From assembly GCA_029948415.1 (NCBI GenBank), contig JAJIZT010000003.1:1-64000 (forward strand): a DNA stretch of 64,000 nucleotides, in the 5' to 3' direction. The translations under genes were made by a program, and so were the position numbers. Every line of letters starts with the position of its first letter. Position 1 is the first letter of the stretch. Origin of the DNA: Cenarchaeum symbiont of Oopsacas minuta. GTDB taxonomy: Archaea; Thermoproteota; Nitrososphaeria; Nitrososphaerales; Nitrosopumilaceae. The notes below the pieces were generated by a model that saw only the letters and a program-made list of their open reading frames with translations, had not been told where the DNA came from and made no database searches. This document shows positions 9,101-18,294 of the stretch, piece by piece.

Positions 9101-12100
9101 CTAGTTTCTAATGCAAAAGTGATCGGAGTTGTATCTATTGAAAATATGATATACATTGATGTTGAAGAATTTGGTATAAATGAAGATATTTTTATCACTA
9201 GAAATATAACTGATAATGCTGGTAACCTGCTTAATATTACCTATATTACCTCCACTATCGGGACATATGGACGCATTCCCTATTATGATGGAGTACCACC
9301 TTCAATGATAAGTGCAAGTCCATTAAATACAAGCGCCATAAAAATTGAATTTGATGAAATCCTTGATGCAAATACTGTTACAGCATCTAGCTTTGTTCTA
9401 GATAACAATACAAATGTCCTAGATGCATCACTTTTGTCTTCTAGTAACGAAGTAATATTGATTACTACTGACTTTGGTGTATACGGTTCACCATCAATTT
9501 CGATAAACGGTACAATAAACGATCTTGCGGGAAATTCTGCAATTCAAGATATCTCAATAAATCTATCTGGTAGTATCCATTCACTTTCTGCCATGTTTAC
9601 AGCCAAATTCACAAGTATAAGCACCATTGAGGTAAATTTTACTTTGAACAACAATAATGCAATAAATCTAAATTCTACATCATATAACACAGATGCATTC
9701 TCGATTACAAATCCAAATGCAACAGTTTTGTCATGGAATACCGTTCCATATTATATTCACAGTAACATAATAAGTGATCATGATGAAAGATTGAGTCTTG
9801 AAAATTACGATTATTTTGGAACATCACTTACCTCTGCTGATTTTGACAAAGATGGAATACCCGACCTTGCAGCAGGTGCTTTAGGAGATGGAACTGGAAA
9901 CGTGCATATCATATATCTAAATTCAGATAGTACGCCAAGATCATTCTCCAACTTGAATCTCTCTACAAATAACTTGAATCTTGATGCCTTTGGAACATCT
10001 CTTGCATCAGGTGATTTTGATGGCGATGGAATACTAGATCTTGTCATAGGAGCACCAGGTGACGGAATTGGTGGTGCAGTACATATTGTATACTTGTATT
10101 CAAACGGCTCGGTAAACTCTACTTCTGAATTGATCAATCATACGTCAAACAATCCAACCACAGACCTCTTTGGTACCTCTATCACATCATCGGACTTTGA
10201 TGGCGATGGAGTACTAGATCTTGCCATAGGCGCACCTGGTGATGAAAACGGCGCAGGAGCAGTACACATTGTATACTTTTACTCTAATGGATCGACAAAA
10301 TCAATAGTAAAGATGGGAATAAATACGACAAACGGTCCAAACCTTGCCGCTTTAGATGCATTTGGTGAGTCTCTTGCATCAGGTGATTTTGATGGCGATG
10401 GAGTACTAGATCTTGCCATAGGCGCACCTGGTGATGAAAACGGCGCAGGAGCAGTACACATTGTATACTTTTACCCCGACGGGTCAGTAAAGAACACCAT
10501 AAAAACCACAGCTTCATCAGGCGTTGGTTTTGGATCTGCATTGTCTACTTTGGAAGATATTGACGGCGATGGTAGACCTGATTTAGCTACCACAATGTTA
10601 AACCAAAATGAAGGTATTGTGTACATATTACATCCAAAAGATGACAATGTCATAATCTCTACTTCAGTTCAATTCAATTATGGATTTGGTACATCGTTGG
10701 CATATGTGGGGGAACTCATAGATGGCAGAATACTTTTAGCTATAGGCACTCCATTTTCTAGTATACAAGATGGCATAGATCGTGGTACAGTCATCTTGTC
10801 GTATTTTGGTGATCATATAGAGATTAAAATATCTGAAATAAATGACACAAGTCAAATACAAACGCTAACGTATAATGCAAATGCACAATCAAATCTTACA
10901 GTAGATAATTCTACAGTATCTGATGGTACAAGCGCTGTTATAACAAATGATCTGTCTATACTTAAATCGGCCAACACGGTAAATACATCTGCCATAAATG
11001 TGACATTTAGTGAAATACTAGATGCAACTAGTGTATCCCCATCTGACTTTTTCATAGATGACATCGTGCCTACTAGTGCAGTTGTATTCGATAATGTAAT
11101 TACATTGATTACAAATACCATATTTTCATCAGATGTAACTCCAAATGTTGCATATGTGGGCATGATACAGGATATATCTGGAAATATAGTAGAATTACGC
11201 AATGTCACCGCCGCAGATAAAATATCTCCATCTCAAACTAGTTTGAACATATCTAGTACCAACACAAACAATACAAGTTATGCAAAAATCGGAGATACAT
11301 TAAACATCACACTGATCGCAAGTGAGACAATTGTAAACGCAACTGCCATCGTTCTAGATAGAAATGCTAGTATCGTTATACAAAACAACGTAATATACGC
11401 AAACATCACAGTACAGGCAGGCGATACGGGAAATGTCACTTTTGCCATATCTGCATCTGATGAGTCTGGTAATGTATTATATGTAACAGAATCTAGTCTA
11501 ACATCTCAAAATATTCTAGTTGATACACATCTGCCACTTTTACTTCTCAACGGTAATCATACCATATCTGTGCATCTAGGCGAACAATATGTAGACATGA
11601 ATGCAACAGTTACAGACGATGATCCATCATATATGGGATTAATCACATCAAATGCAACATCCATAGACACTTCTGTCATAGGAGTTCAAACCATTGTATA
11701 TTCTGCATCACCTGACTTGGCAGGTAACGTGCCAGTAAATGTCACAAGAACAGTAATAATATTAAACGCACTCGAGATTTCCAATCTTACTGTAAACACT
11801 ACAAATGCAAACCCTCTATACGCAAAGACAGATGATACTTTGACTATAACCTTGAAATCAAACATGATGATTGTTAATGGATCAGCAGTGATACAAGATA
11901 GACCTGCAAATATATCCATATCTAACGATACAATCTATGCCACTCAGATCATAAACATGAATGATCATGGTGATCTCACATTTACCATCATAATACAGGA
12001 TGAGTTTGGTACAACACAAATCATAACGGAAAATGAATTAATGACAGATATTTTTGTGGATACTATCGCACCTCAAATACAATCTATGATAACATATCCA

Positions 12101-13180
12101 AACAAAACCATAATTGTTACATTTGATGAATCCATACTAGTTACTAGTAATACACAAAATGGCATTTTCTCAACATCTACTCTTAACATCATAGACTTGA
12201 TCATAAAAGATGGAATAGTTTCATCTAGCATTCTAAATATATTACTTGCTGACAATATTGCAACAGGTGATACACCAGAAATTTTATTTTTTGATGGTGC
12301 ATTTACTGACTTTGCAGGCAATCCATTACTTTTTACAAGTGTTACTGCATCTGATGGCATCGCACCAACATTGATACGTGCTACGGCGTTATCAGAGGAT
12401 CAAATTGTAATAGAATTTAGTGAAGAATTGTCCATAAATTCATTCATAGTCTCATCAGTCAATGACATATCTACCAATTCCATGTTGGATGGAAAACTCG
12501 TATACTTGTCGCCAAAGTCAGATAACTTGTTTTCATTAATTGACACACTAGTGATTACTGTCACATCTCCTAATTTAGCAGACCTTGCAGGTAATAGATT
12601 TAGTTTAGGTATGATAACCACAAAATATGAAAATACCCTAGTACCATATACAACATCTACTACAACAGTAGATATCCCATACAACATTATCATAGATGCA
12701 ACCACTATATCTGCATCTGACTATACCCTAGACAACAATAGTATAAGTACAGTTACTCTCTCAAATAATAACACAATAGTGACTATAACTGCAAGAAACT
12801 CTTTTGGTTCAGATGGTATGCCATACGTGCAACAGATAGGTCAAATATTAGATACATCCGGCAATCCTATTACACTAGATCCCTTACATGCACTAGATAG
12901 AGTAAATCTAGCAGTTATAGAATCAATCACTACTAGTCCTAATTTCATCACAGTTACATTTACCGAAAAAGTGGGATCTTTTACCTTGAGCTCAACTACC
13001 AACTATGGGTTCAGCGGCGCACCAATCGTGAGTATTACCGTAGGTGATAGTGATAGATCACTTTTGATCCAAACTAGTACACGTCCTCTAGCTGATAACT
13101 CTTTGCTTGTAGTTGATATGCTAGCTGACGTTGCAGGCAACGCACTAGAACAACAAACTATAATTATCAAAGTCCCATGA
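6164..13180 (+). CDS. Giant secreted subtilisin-like protease with FG-GAP and Ig-like repeats
   Basis: A 2,338-residue exported protein. Residues 1-30 form a signal peptide (IRTYYILIFTIILFSPFPF, ending near AFAQ). A subtilase domain occupies roughly 255-650: catalytic Asp276 in VAVLDVGF, His308 in GDGSHGTS, Ser597 in GTSAAAPH, so the triad is complete. The remaining 1,700 residues are beta-rich repeats. Repeated blocks containing SGDIITV..., then FTV/DE.GN, then DT..P, and others with VTFSE.L...S..D(F/Y)...IV...I.DLAGN, look like bacterial Ig-like/cadherin-like modules. Between about 1,215 and 1,460 there are five FG-GAP units of the form FGTSL.SGDFDGDG..DLAIGAPGD, which in integrin-like propellers bind calcium. 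No C-terminal anchor is evident, though S-layer attachment is possible. It is probably a cell-surface or secreted adhesin-protease. The gene is preceded by a MITE and its codon use is Asn/Thr/Ser-rich. Confidence 0.85.
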   Translation: MIRTYYILIFTIILFSPFPFTSVWHNDAFAQEPKITTGPPLPKSLQNQTYVKPQSASPNAINVNSTMKLPDHINIVNITTINSAQDKLMDARLEYIKLNRTFYELNESLADAAMTVLDGARVQKGLKILDGLAVSTSSSLQSAITLIQNGTTELELAQNDLKSNKDQFKISPHVLAILDQTSDEISVYVNLVSHDSVVPLNDDEIISHLDKIILASLSKSRIHELVKHDNIQSIRIPDAVISTAGSFTSQGVSKSRANLLHDMGITGNNITVAVLDVGFTLDAAISSRVSYSAVFGSCSDLTCGDGSHGTSVSHIVADMAPDANLELYSTSDSIGLVNAISHIISRGKADILTISLGVPGLGGDGSTKHFRDGTSHVARIVDQARDAGMLVTVSSGNSAQDHWTGTYVPSLTVTPASLNLDSYQSILEINPTVSGKQKACLSINSEKDIVYLSWDSWDQNPVQDDYDLFLFNDDMTQLLTYSTEWQPIGGIEPLEEIQYENILGNKCLVVASKSSTQDHKLHITALDGPLAPSISKGSIGTPADARGALSVGATFYFTDNLESFSSVGPTDDGRIKPEICGYDGVSTISGGSFFGTSAAAPHIAGMAALLLDANPSATPDEIQRSIEDSAISGPNGCGVGIMSLSDAVDLLPTVNITSGTHHPYVKAGDVITITISTNNTISSANATIFDRSVPTSHTGNTLSASTTVLTNDTQGFAYFTINAIDIFGNLITATPQILTDDNINIDTINPYLESAYASSPTSITIVFSENIYKESVSIDDFTLENINVTDLSVSDNIVNLVTSNLDITALPNVNLSGSIEDLAGNNLSLIVIPTIVGFDVGDDIPPKLVSLSAYSNNTNNTLAKSGDIITVNLTTDDDISSATTTILGKTIQPIIFGNYVIVNTSVLSNDRQGLIDFVLNVKDENNNTLQVTQNNLTSSNVLVDTMPPIISSAKTTIGNTIVLEFNEELDVASVSNTNFLVSNAKVIGVVSIENMIYIDVEEFGINEDIFITRNITDNAGNLLNITYITSTIGTYGRIPYYDGVPPSMISASPLNTSAIKIEFDEILDANTVTASSFVLDNNTNVLDASLLSSSNEVILITTDFGVYGSPSISINGTINDLAGNSAIQDISINLSGSIHSLSAMFTAKFTSISTIEVNFTLNNNNAINLNSTSYNTDAFSITNPNATVLSWNTVPYYIHSNIISDHDERLSLENYDYFGTSLTSADFDKDGIPDLAAGALGDGTGNVHIIYLNSDSTPRSFSNLNLSTNNLNLDAFGTSLASGDFDGDGILDLVIGAPGDGIGGAVHIVYLYSNGSVNSTSELINHTSNNPTTDLFGTSITSSDFDGDGVLDLAIGAPGDENGAGAVHIVYFYSNGSTKSIVKMGINTTNGPNLAALDAFGESLASGDFDGDGVLDLAIGAPGDENGAGAVHIVYFYPDGSVKNTIKTTASSGVGFGSALSTLEDIDGDGRPDLATTMLNQNEGIVYILHPKDDNVIISTSVQFNYGFGTSLAYVGELIDGRILLAIGTPFSSIQDGIDRGTVILSYFGDHIEIKISEINDTSQIQTLTYNANAQSNLTVDNSTVSDGTSAVITNDLSILKSANTVNTSAINVTFSEILDATSVSPSDFFIDDIVPTSAVVFDNVITLITNTIFSSDVTPNVAYVGMIQDISGNIVELRNVTAADKISPSQTSLNISSTNTNNTSYAKIGDTLNITLIASETIVNATAIVLDRNASIVIQNNVIYANITVQAGDTGNVTFAISASDESGNVLYVTESSLTSQNILVDTHLPLLLLNGNHTISVHLGEQYVDMNATVTDDDPSYMGLITSNATSIDTSVIGVQTIVYSASPDLAGNVPVNVTRTVIILNALEISNLTVNTTNANPLYAKTDDTLTITLKSNMMIVNGSAVIQDRPANISISNDTIYATQIINMNDHGDLTFTIIIQDEFGTTQIITENELMTDIFVDTIAPQIQSMITYPNKTIIVTFDESILVTSNTQNGIFSTSTLNIIDLIIKDGIVSSSILNILLADNIATGDTPEILFFDGAFTDFAGNPLLFTSVTASDGIAPTLIRATALSEDQIVIEFSEELSINSFIVSSVNDISTNSMLDGKLVYLSPKSDNLFSLIDTLVITVTSPNLADLAGNRFSLGMITTKYENTLVPYTTSTTTVDIPYNIIIDATTISASDYTLDNNSISTVTLSNNNTIVTITARNSFGSDGMPYVQQIGQILDTSGNPITLDPLHALDRVNLAVIESITTSPNFITVTFTEKVGSFTLSSTTNYGFSGAPIVSITVGDSDRSLLIQTSTRPLADNSLLVVDMLADVAGNALEQQTIIIKVP
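10196..10474 (+). repeat. 87 bp perfect direct repeat within the FG-GAP region
   Basis: Bases 10196-10282 and 10388-10474 are identical over 87 bp, offset by exactly 192 bases (64 codons). The repeat encodes DFDGDGVLDLAIGAPGDE and the following strand. A third FG-GAP unit at about 10014-10100 is similar but clearly diverged. Identity at third codon positions points to recent duplication or gene conversion rather than protein-level constraint. Confidence 0.95.
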
Positions 13181-13421
13181 TGAGAATATACTCTAGTTTT
13201 TATTTTTGTATATTTTTTTGCGTTAATACTATAGAATTTTGAAATGATACAGTAAAATGTGTTAATTACCCCTAATAGATCTGTATAGAATCTCAAAATT
13301 TTAGATAATTATATAAAAATTTTCTACATTATTTTTTTGGAGAATAGAAATAATCCTCGCATACTGTATCATTTTTTGCTGTAAGAGATAAAGGTAGGAT
13401 ATTTTATTTCATATATACGGC

Positions 13422-15344
13422 ATGAATCTTGCAGGAATAGAAATTAGTTATCTTTTACGTAATCTTGCTACCAAAAGTACTGGATATTATCTTTCCAATA
13501 TATATGGAATAACGCGAGATTGCCTGCTCTTTAAACTCCGCCATCCCGAAAAAGAAGAGATCTCTCTAATGTTCTCAACTTTTGGATTGTGGATAAGTTC
13601 TTCAAAAATAGATCCCATTGAAGAGAACAAACTACAACGTAGATTTAGGACAGATCTATTAAGATTAAAACTTGTAAATGTAAAGCAACTTGGTGCAGAA
13701 CGTATAGCATATCTTATGTTTGAAGGTGGCGATAAAAAATTTGTACTAGTGGGGGAGTTTTTTGACGGAGGTAATATCATACTGTGTAACGAAGAAATGA
13801 AAATACTTGCTCTTTTACATTCTCTAGATGTACGACACAGAAAACTAAAGGTTGGAACAACCTATATCCCACCTCCAAGCCGCGGCATGGATGTATTCAA
13901 AGTTTCAGCAGATGAGCTTGGAGTAACAATGCCAACAGGTCTACCTGCAGACAAATGGTTGGGCAGAACACTTGGCCTTCCTAGTAGATACGTAGAAGAG
14001 ATATTCAAAAAATTACACATAGACTCAAAATCTTCATGTTCGGATCTCTCAAACGATGATCTTGCATTAATTACAAATTCTGTTAAAGAGATCGTCACGT
14101 CTGTAGTAGAAGGAAGACACGATGCGGTCATAGTCGGTAAAGGATCTGATCGATATGTGCATCCAATCAGAATGCATACCGAAGAGAATGTTAGTAAAGT
14201 TGCAAGCTTTGAGGCAGGATTGGATAAATTGTTTACTTTTCGTATAATAGAGTATGGAAAAGAATCAACATCAGAAGAAACAGACAAACAGATCTCTGAA
14301 CTAGAAAACACAATCGAAAGACAGAAAAAAGCAGTAGAGACTGTCAAAAACAAATCAAAAGCAATATCGAGTTTAGCATTATCGCTACAGAATTTGACAA
14401 CACAAGGAAATAATTCGATTGATGATATAGCCGTACAGTCTATACTCACAAAAGCAGATGCAAAGAGAATCAGTGAAAAAGGAGTACATATGATTCAAGT
14501 GTGTGGGGAAAAAATTGTAATAAATTCACAAACATCATTGCATACGATAGCATCATGTCTATATGATGAATCAAAAAGACAGATCAAAGCAATTCCAACA
14601 ATAGAGTCGGCTGCAATAAAAGCTCAGAAAAAAATTGATGCACTAAAAGACAAGTCATCATCACAAAAAGAATCTATCTCATATTCTCATATTAGAAAAA
14701 AAAGCTGGTACGAGCGATATAGATGGTTTTACACTATAGATGGAATTCTTGCTATCGGAGGTAGAGATTCTTCTTCAAACACTGCAATGATCCGCAAACA
14801 TGTGGAAAAAGATGATCTAGTATTTCATGCGGATATACACGGTTCACCATTTTTTATATTAAAGAATGCACAAAATGCCACAAAAGCAAGTATGACCGAA
14901 GTAGCTTATGCTACTGTATGTTTTAGTAGAGCATGGCGTGAGACAATGTTTGGTTTGAATGCATATTGGGTAAAACCAGAACAAGTAGAAAAAAGCGCCC
15001 CTAGTGGTCAATACCTTCCAAGAGGTGCTTTTGTCATACGAGGTACCCGTAACGTCATTCCAGTTCCAACACTGAGATTAGGCATAGGTGTAACAAAAGA
15101 CAACGATGCACATGTGCTAATATGTGGTCCAGTAGAACCAATAAAGAAAGCATGTCTCATATATGCAATAATCGAACCATTGGGTGCAAAGTCTACGGAT
15201 ACTGCAAAAAAAATCCGATCTGAATTTCTTAAACTTGACGATTCAATCACAAAATCGATAGGAGTCGATGAGTTTGTACGTGTTTTGCCTCCAAGTATGT
15301 GCCATATGGTAACTGTAGGTAAAAACAAGACATATTCTACATAA
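13422..15344 (+). CDS. NFACT/RqcH-family ribosome quality control protein
   Basis: A 640-residue protein of the NEMF/Tae2/RqcH/FbpA family. The N-terminal NFACT-N domain starts NLAGIEISYLLRNL; an HhH-like linker (LGLPSRYVEEIFKKL near 185) and a central coiled coil (about 285-310 and 395-415) follow. The C-terminal NFACT-R domain (DUF814) starts near 425 with SWYERYRWFYTIDGILAIGG and contains KDDLVFHADIHGSP. Relatives bind the 60S/50S-nascent-chain-tRNA complex after ribosome splitting and add C-terminal tails. Length fits archaeal members. It has its own AT-rich upstream region of 241 bases; 13181-13421 holds no gene. Confidence 0.88.
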   Translation: MNLAGIEISYLLRNLATKSTGYYLSNIYGITRDCLLFKLRHPEKEEISLMFSTFGLWISSSKIDPIEENKLQRRFRTDLLRLKLVNVKQLGAERIAYLMFEGGDKKFVLVGEFFDGGNIILCNEEMKILALLHSLDVRHRKLKVGTTYIPPPSRGMDVFKVSADELGVTMPTGLPADKWLGRTLGLPSRYVEEIFKKLHIDSKSSCSDLSNDDLALITNSVKEIVTSVVEGRHDAVIVGKGSDRYVHPIRMHTEENVSKVASFEAGLDKLFTFRIIEYGKESTSEETDKQISELENTIERQKKAVETVKNKSKAISSLALSLQNLTTQGNNSIDDIAVQSILTKADAKRISEKGVHMIQVCGEKIVINSQTSLHTIASCLYDESKRQIKAIPTIESAAIKAQKKIDALKDKSSSQKESISYSHIRKKSWYERYRWFYTIDGILAIGGRDSSSNTAMIRKHVEKDDLVFHADIHGSPFFILKNAQNATKASMTEVAYATVCFSRAWRETMFGLNAYWVKPEQVEKSAPSGQYLPRGAFVIRGTRNVIPVPTLRLGIGVTKDNDAHVLICGPVEPIKKACLIYAIIEPLGAKSTDTAKKIRSEFLKLDDSITKSIGVDEFVRVLPPSMCHMVTVGKNKTYST

Positions 15345-15388
15345 CTCATTCCATCACATTTTTATTCTTTTTATTCAAACAATACAGT

Positions 15389-16030
15389 ATGGAAAATGTT
15401 ACCCCCGATGCAGTAAGAAAGTCTCTAAAACAGTGTATGGATCCAGAGGTTCCAATAAACATAGTGGATATGGGACTCATATACGGTATTGATGTTTCTG
15501 GCTCTAATGTACATATCCGTATGACAATGACCACACAAGGATGTCCACTTCATGAGACAATGGTGCAAGATGTGACGCGTTATGCAAAAAAAGTTCCAGG
15601 TGTTACTGACGTAAAGGTGGAAGTTGTTTGGGATCCTCCATGGACCATGGAAAAACTCACAGATGATGCAAGAGAGACTCTTAAAAAAATGGGTGCAAAT
15701 GCGGGAATGGCAACACCAGCTCCAATAAACTATGAGATTGCTATGCCACAAGGAGTAGGTAATCTAGTAAAGCAAGATGATGGTTCACTAGTTTTGGCAA
15801 ACGAGCACGAACAAGGATTTATGGTAAATGATGCCATAGTTGAATTTTGGAAAATGTGTAATGGCAAAAGAAAGATGACCGAACTAGTAGATCTATTTGC
15901 AAAACATACTGGCATGCAACGTGGTCAAGTAGAAAAAGAGGTCATGCAATTAATACAACAACTTCGTGATGGAGGGCTTGTTACAATACCAACTTTATCG
16001 GAAACGCCAAACGTAGAATTTAATAGATAA
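15389..16030 (+). CDS. MIP18/SufT-like (DUF59) protein fused to a PqqD-like domain
   Basis: A 213-residue protein. Residues 1-90 are a MIP18/PaaD-like domain: DPEVPINIVDMGLIYG at 18-33, TTQGCPLH with Cys52, and WDPPW at 81-85. These proteins assist Fe-S cluster assembly or insertion. After a linker, residues about 115-205 look like a PqqD-type domain (NDAIVEFWKMCNGKRKMTEL, then a helical stretch ending RDGGLV), a peptide-binding winged-helix fold. The fusion suggests a carrier protein that combines Fe-S targeting with recognition of a peptide partner. A downstream SDR gene is convergent and abuts it. The first domain is secure, the second moderately so. Confidence 0.82.
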   Translation: MENVTPDAVRKSLKQCMDPEVPINIVDMGLIYGIDVSGSNVHIRMTMTTQGCPLHETMVQDVTRYAKKVPGVTDVKVEVVWDPPWTMEKLTDDARETLKKMGANAGMATPAPINYEIAMPQGVGNLVKQDDGSLVLANEHEQGFMVNDAIVEFWKMCNGKRKMTELVDLFAKHTGMQRGQVEKEVMQLIQQLRDGGLVTIPTLSETPNVEFNR

Positions 16031-16675
16031 CTAGTGGATATACTTTGATGCTCCACCGTCAAAACTTATCATAGCACCAGAGACATATTTTATATTATTT
16101 TTTACTATGGATTTGATCATATCGCCAATCTCTTTGGGTTCTCCCAATCTGCCCATTGGAAGATCTGCGGCGAATTTATCGACATCATCTACAAGCTCTC
16201 TTGTACGATCGGTGTTTGTCGGACCTGGTAATATTGTAACGCAAGTAATGTCTCTTTTGGCCAACTTTACAGACAACAATCTAAAGATACTAGCAAAGGC
16301 TGAACGGTATGCACCAGAGACTGCAAGTCTAGCAGAAGGCTCTTTGATAACAGACGAGCTTATGACGAAAAGATAACCTCCATCTGTAATATTGATCTGG
16401 CGTACCAAAAGACAAAACCCCAAAAAAAGCTGATTATGATATTTTTGCCAATCATTCTCTGAAACTTTGTCAAATTCGGCAGGTGGAGGCCCACCTGTGT
16501 TTAATACCAACACATCTGTCTCTGGATGCATACTCGCAAATTTTTTCACACTCTCTAGATCAGATGTGTCAACATCTGCCTTGGATGCAGCAAACACATC
16601 GCATCCAGCTTTGCTGAGAGATTCAGCTATGGCATATCCTATACCTCTTGATCCTCCAAGAACCACTGCACGCAT
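16031..16675 (-). CDS. SDR-family NAD(P)-dependent oxidoreductase, atypical active site
   Basis: A 214-residue Rossmann-fold protein. The dinucleotide site is VLGGSRGIGYAIAESL at 5-20, the NAG-like motif appears as NTGGPP near 59, and the C-terminal end ISFDGGASKYI is typical of short-chain dehydrogenases. The catalytic region reads VISSSVIKEPSARLAVSGAY: the usual Ser is present, but a Tyr-x3-Lys at the standard spacing is not seen (Tyr is followed by RSAF). This resembles a divergent SDR subgroup with altered catalytic residues. Substrate unknown. Convergent with the MIP18-PqqD gene; no operon partner is evident. Confidence 0.8.
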   Translation of the reverse strand: MRAVVLGGSRGIGYAIAESLSKAGCDVFAASKADVDTSDLESVKKFASMHPETDVLVLNTGGPPPAEFDKVSENDWQKYHNQLFLGFCLLVRQINITDGGYLFVISSSVIKEPSARLAVSGAYRSAFASIFRLLSVKLAKRDITCVTILPGPTNTDRTRELVDDVDKFAADLPMGRLGEPKEIGDMIKSIVKNNIKYVSGAMISFDGGASKYIH

Positions 16676-16698
16676 TACAGTATGGTACAGTGAGGATG

Positions 16699-16938
16699 TT
16701 AAATTTCTTTAATCTCAGTCATACTTCCAAGAACTGAATCCATCTGCACTATTACTCGTTTTTCTTCCCACCCAAGAGCAACGTACCAATCTCCTGCATC
16801 TGAATGGTATTTTGTCTCTAGTATTTTAGGAATTTTTGGATCGAGTTTGTATTTTTTTGACACACAAGAGATTGCAAATGAGATTGCACTTTTTTCATCT
16901 TCTATTCTGCGTTTCATCAGACCGATTCCAGGAGACAT
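16699..16938 (-). CDS. Small hypothetical protein
   Basis: A 79-residue soluble protein if translation starts at the ATG ending at 16938; a start seven codons later (16917) is also possible. Longer readings would run through the tRNA-Arg gene and are rejected. The sequence ends YVALGWEEKRVIVQMDSVLGSMTEIKEI, an alpha/beta pattern with no family I recognise; short thaumarchaeal proteins of this size are common beside tRNA genes. It is read towards the SDR gene with 23 bases between them and may share its transcript. Confidence 0.55.
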   Translation of the reverse strand: MSPGIGLMKRRIEDEKSAISFAISCVSKKYKLDPKIPKILETKYHSDAGDWYVALGWEEKRVIVQMDSVLGSMTEIKEI

Positions 16939-16992
16939 TAAACAAAATCCAACGTGGTTGTATATACACCATACTACCCAAATTAAAAAAAA

Positions 16993-17066
16993 GGACTCGG
17001 AGGGCTTCGATCCCTCGACCTGGCGGTTCGAAGCCGCCCGCACTATCCAGACTATGCAACGAGTCC
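16993..17066 (-). tRNA. tRNA-Arg, anticodon UCG
   Basis: On the minus strand the 74-base sequence folds into a cloverleaf: acceptor GGACTCG/CGAGTCC, D stem GCAU/GUGC, anticodon stem GGCGG/CCGCC with loop CUUCGAA (anticodon UCG), T stem GAGGG/CCCUC. No intron and no encoded CCA. The acceptor is followed at once by a run of eight T residues, so the discriminator would be U and the run serves as terminator. U73 is unusual for arginine tRNAs. Confidence 0.93.
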
Positions 17067-17109
17067 AAAACAAGTAGAATTTTATCGGGGCTAAATACTT
17101 TGTATATTC

Positions 17110-18294
17110 TTGAAAGTATCAAAAAAAGTCGTTGGTGTAGAGTATGCTATACGCGATATTGTAACAGCTGCAAGACGTGTAGAAGGTGAGGGAAAAAAGG
17201 TAGAATATCTCAATATAGGGGATCCACTCCAATTTGGCTTTAAACCACCACAGAATGTTAAAGACGCCATGATCAAGGCGATAAACACAGATCAGAATTA
17301 TTATTCCCAGTCAGAAGGTCTGCTGGAACTTTGTAAAGAAATTGCAAAAAAAGAATCAGCCAAAGGACTTGACGTTGACGCAGATAACGTTCTTGTGACA
17401 AATGGTGTCTCTGAAGGACTAGACATGGTCATGTCATCAATCGTAGAGGATGGTGATGAAGTATTGCTTCCTGGTCCATATTATCCACCATATGCATCGT
17501 ATATCCGACTTCACGGAGGAATACCAGTGGAATTTGCAGTTGATTTAAAGAATGCAAGACCAGACATGAATGATCTAAAATCCAAAATTACCAAAAAGAC
17601 TGTGGCCATATGTATAATCAATCCAAATAATCCTACTGGAGCTGTCTTTGATATTGGATCATTAAAAGAGATCATAGACATCTCTGCTGAACACAACTTG
17701 TATCTGATCTGCGATGAGATATACGATAGGATATTCTTTGAGGGAAAATTTGACAGTATTGGACGCGTGGCAAAAGATGCACCTGTAATACTACTCAATG
17801 GATTCTCCAAAGTTCACCTAATGTCTGGATGGAGAATAGGATACATTTGTTTTAACCGAGCATGTGCTGCTCTAGATGAGTTGCGTGAAAATCTTCCAAA
17901 GCTTGCCCGTGTACGCATAGCAACAAATCTACCAGTACAATATGCTGCAATTGAATCGTTACGTGGCTCGCAAGAATATGTGAGCGAGTTTGTAGACGAG
18001 CTTCAAAAGAGACGTGATTATGTGATAAAACGTCTAAACTCCATAGACGGTATCTCTTGTCCGATTCCGGGCGGCGCATTTTACGCATTTCCAAAGATAG
18101 AGAATTCAAAGCTTGGCAATGATGTGGAATTTACCAAAGGATTGTTGGAGGAGCAGGGTGTACTGACTGTACATGGTTCTGGATTTGGTACAAAGTACGG
18201 AACGGGTCATTTTCGACTCGTATATCTGCCTCCAATGGATACACTAGAATCTTCCATGAACAAGATAGAAGCGTTCTGTGCTAGTCGTCAATAA
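17110..18294 (+). CDS. Class I/II aminotransferase, alanine/aspartate type
   Basis: A 394-residue PLP enzyme starting at TTG. Landmarks are YLNIGDPLQFGFKPP at 33-47, PGPYYPPYASYI near 121, NPNNPTGAV near 172, CDEIYDRI near 200, the Schiff-base lysine K234 in NGFSKVHLMSGWRIGY, and RIPGG-like PIPGGAFYAFP near 318. This is the aspartate aminotransferase fold type I; archaeal orthologues are often called alanine or aspartate transaminases. It likely links glutamate to alanine or aspartate. It is transcribed away from the tRNA gene and its end overlaps the convergent PPOX gene by seven bases. Confidence 0.88.
   Translation: MKVSKKVVGVEYAIRDIVTAARRVEGEGKKVEYLNIGDPLQFGFKPPQNVKDAMIKAINTDQNYYSQSEGLLELCKEIAKKESAKGLDVDADNVLVTNGVSEGLDMVMSSIVEDGDEVLLPGPYYPPYASYIRLHGGIPVEFAVDLKNARPDMNDLKSKITKKTVAICIINPNNPTGAVFDIGSLKEIIDISAEHNLYLICDEIYDRIFFEGKFDSIGRVAKDAPVILLNGFSKVHLMSGWRIGYICFNRACAALDELRENLPKLARVRIATNLPVQYAAIESLRGSQEYVSEFVDELQKRRDYVIKRLNSIDGISCPIPGGAFYAFPKIENSKLGNDVEFTKGLLEEQGVLTVHGSGFGTKYGTGHFRLVYLPPMDTLESSMNKIEAFCASRQ

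Noticed and set aside
6700-12705. Numerous minus-strand frames across the subtilase gene
   Set aside because: They are shadows of the long repetitive coding region and contain no recognisable domains.
16939-17073. N-terminal extension of the small protein at 16699
   Set aside because: It translates through the tRNA-Arg gene, so it is not coding.
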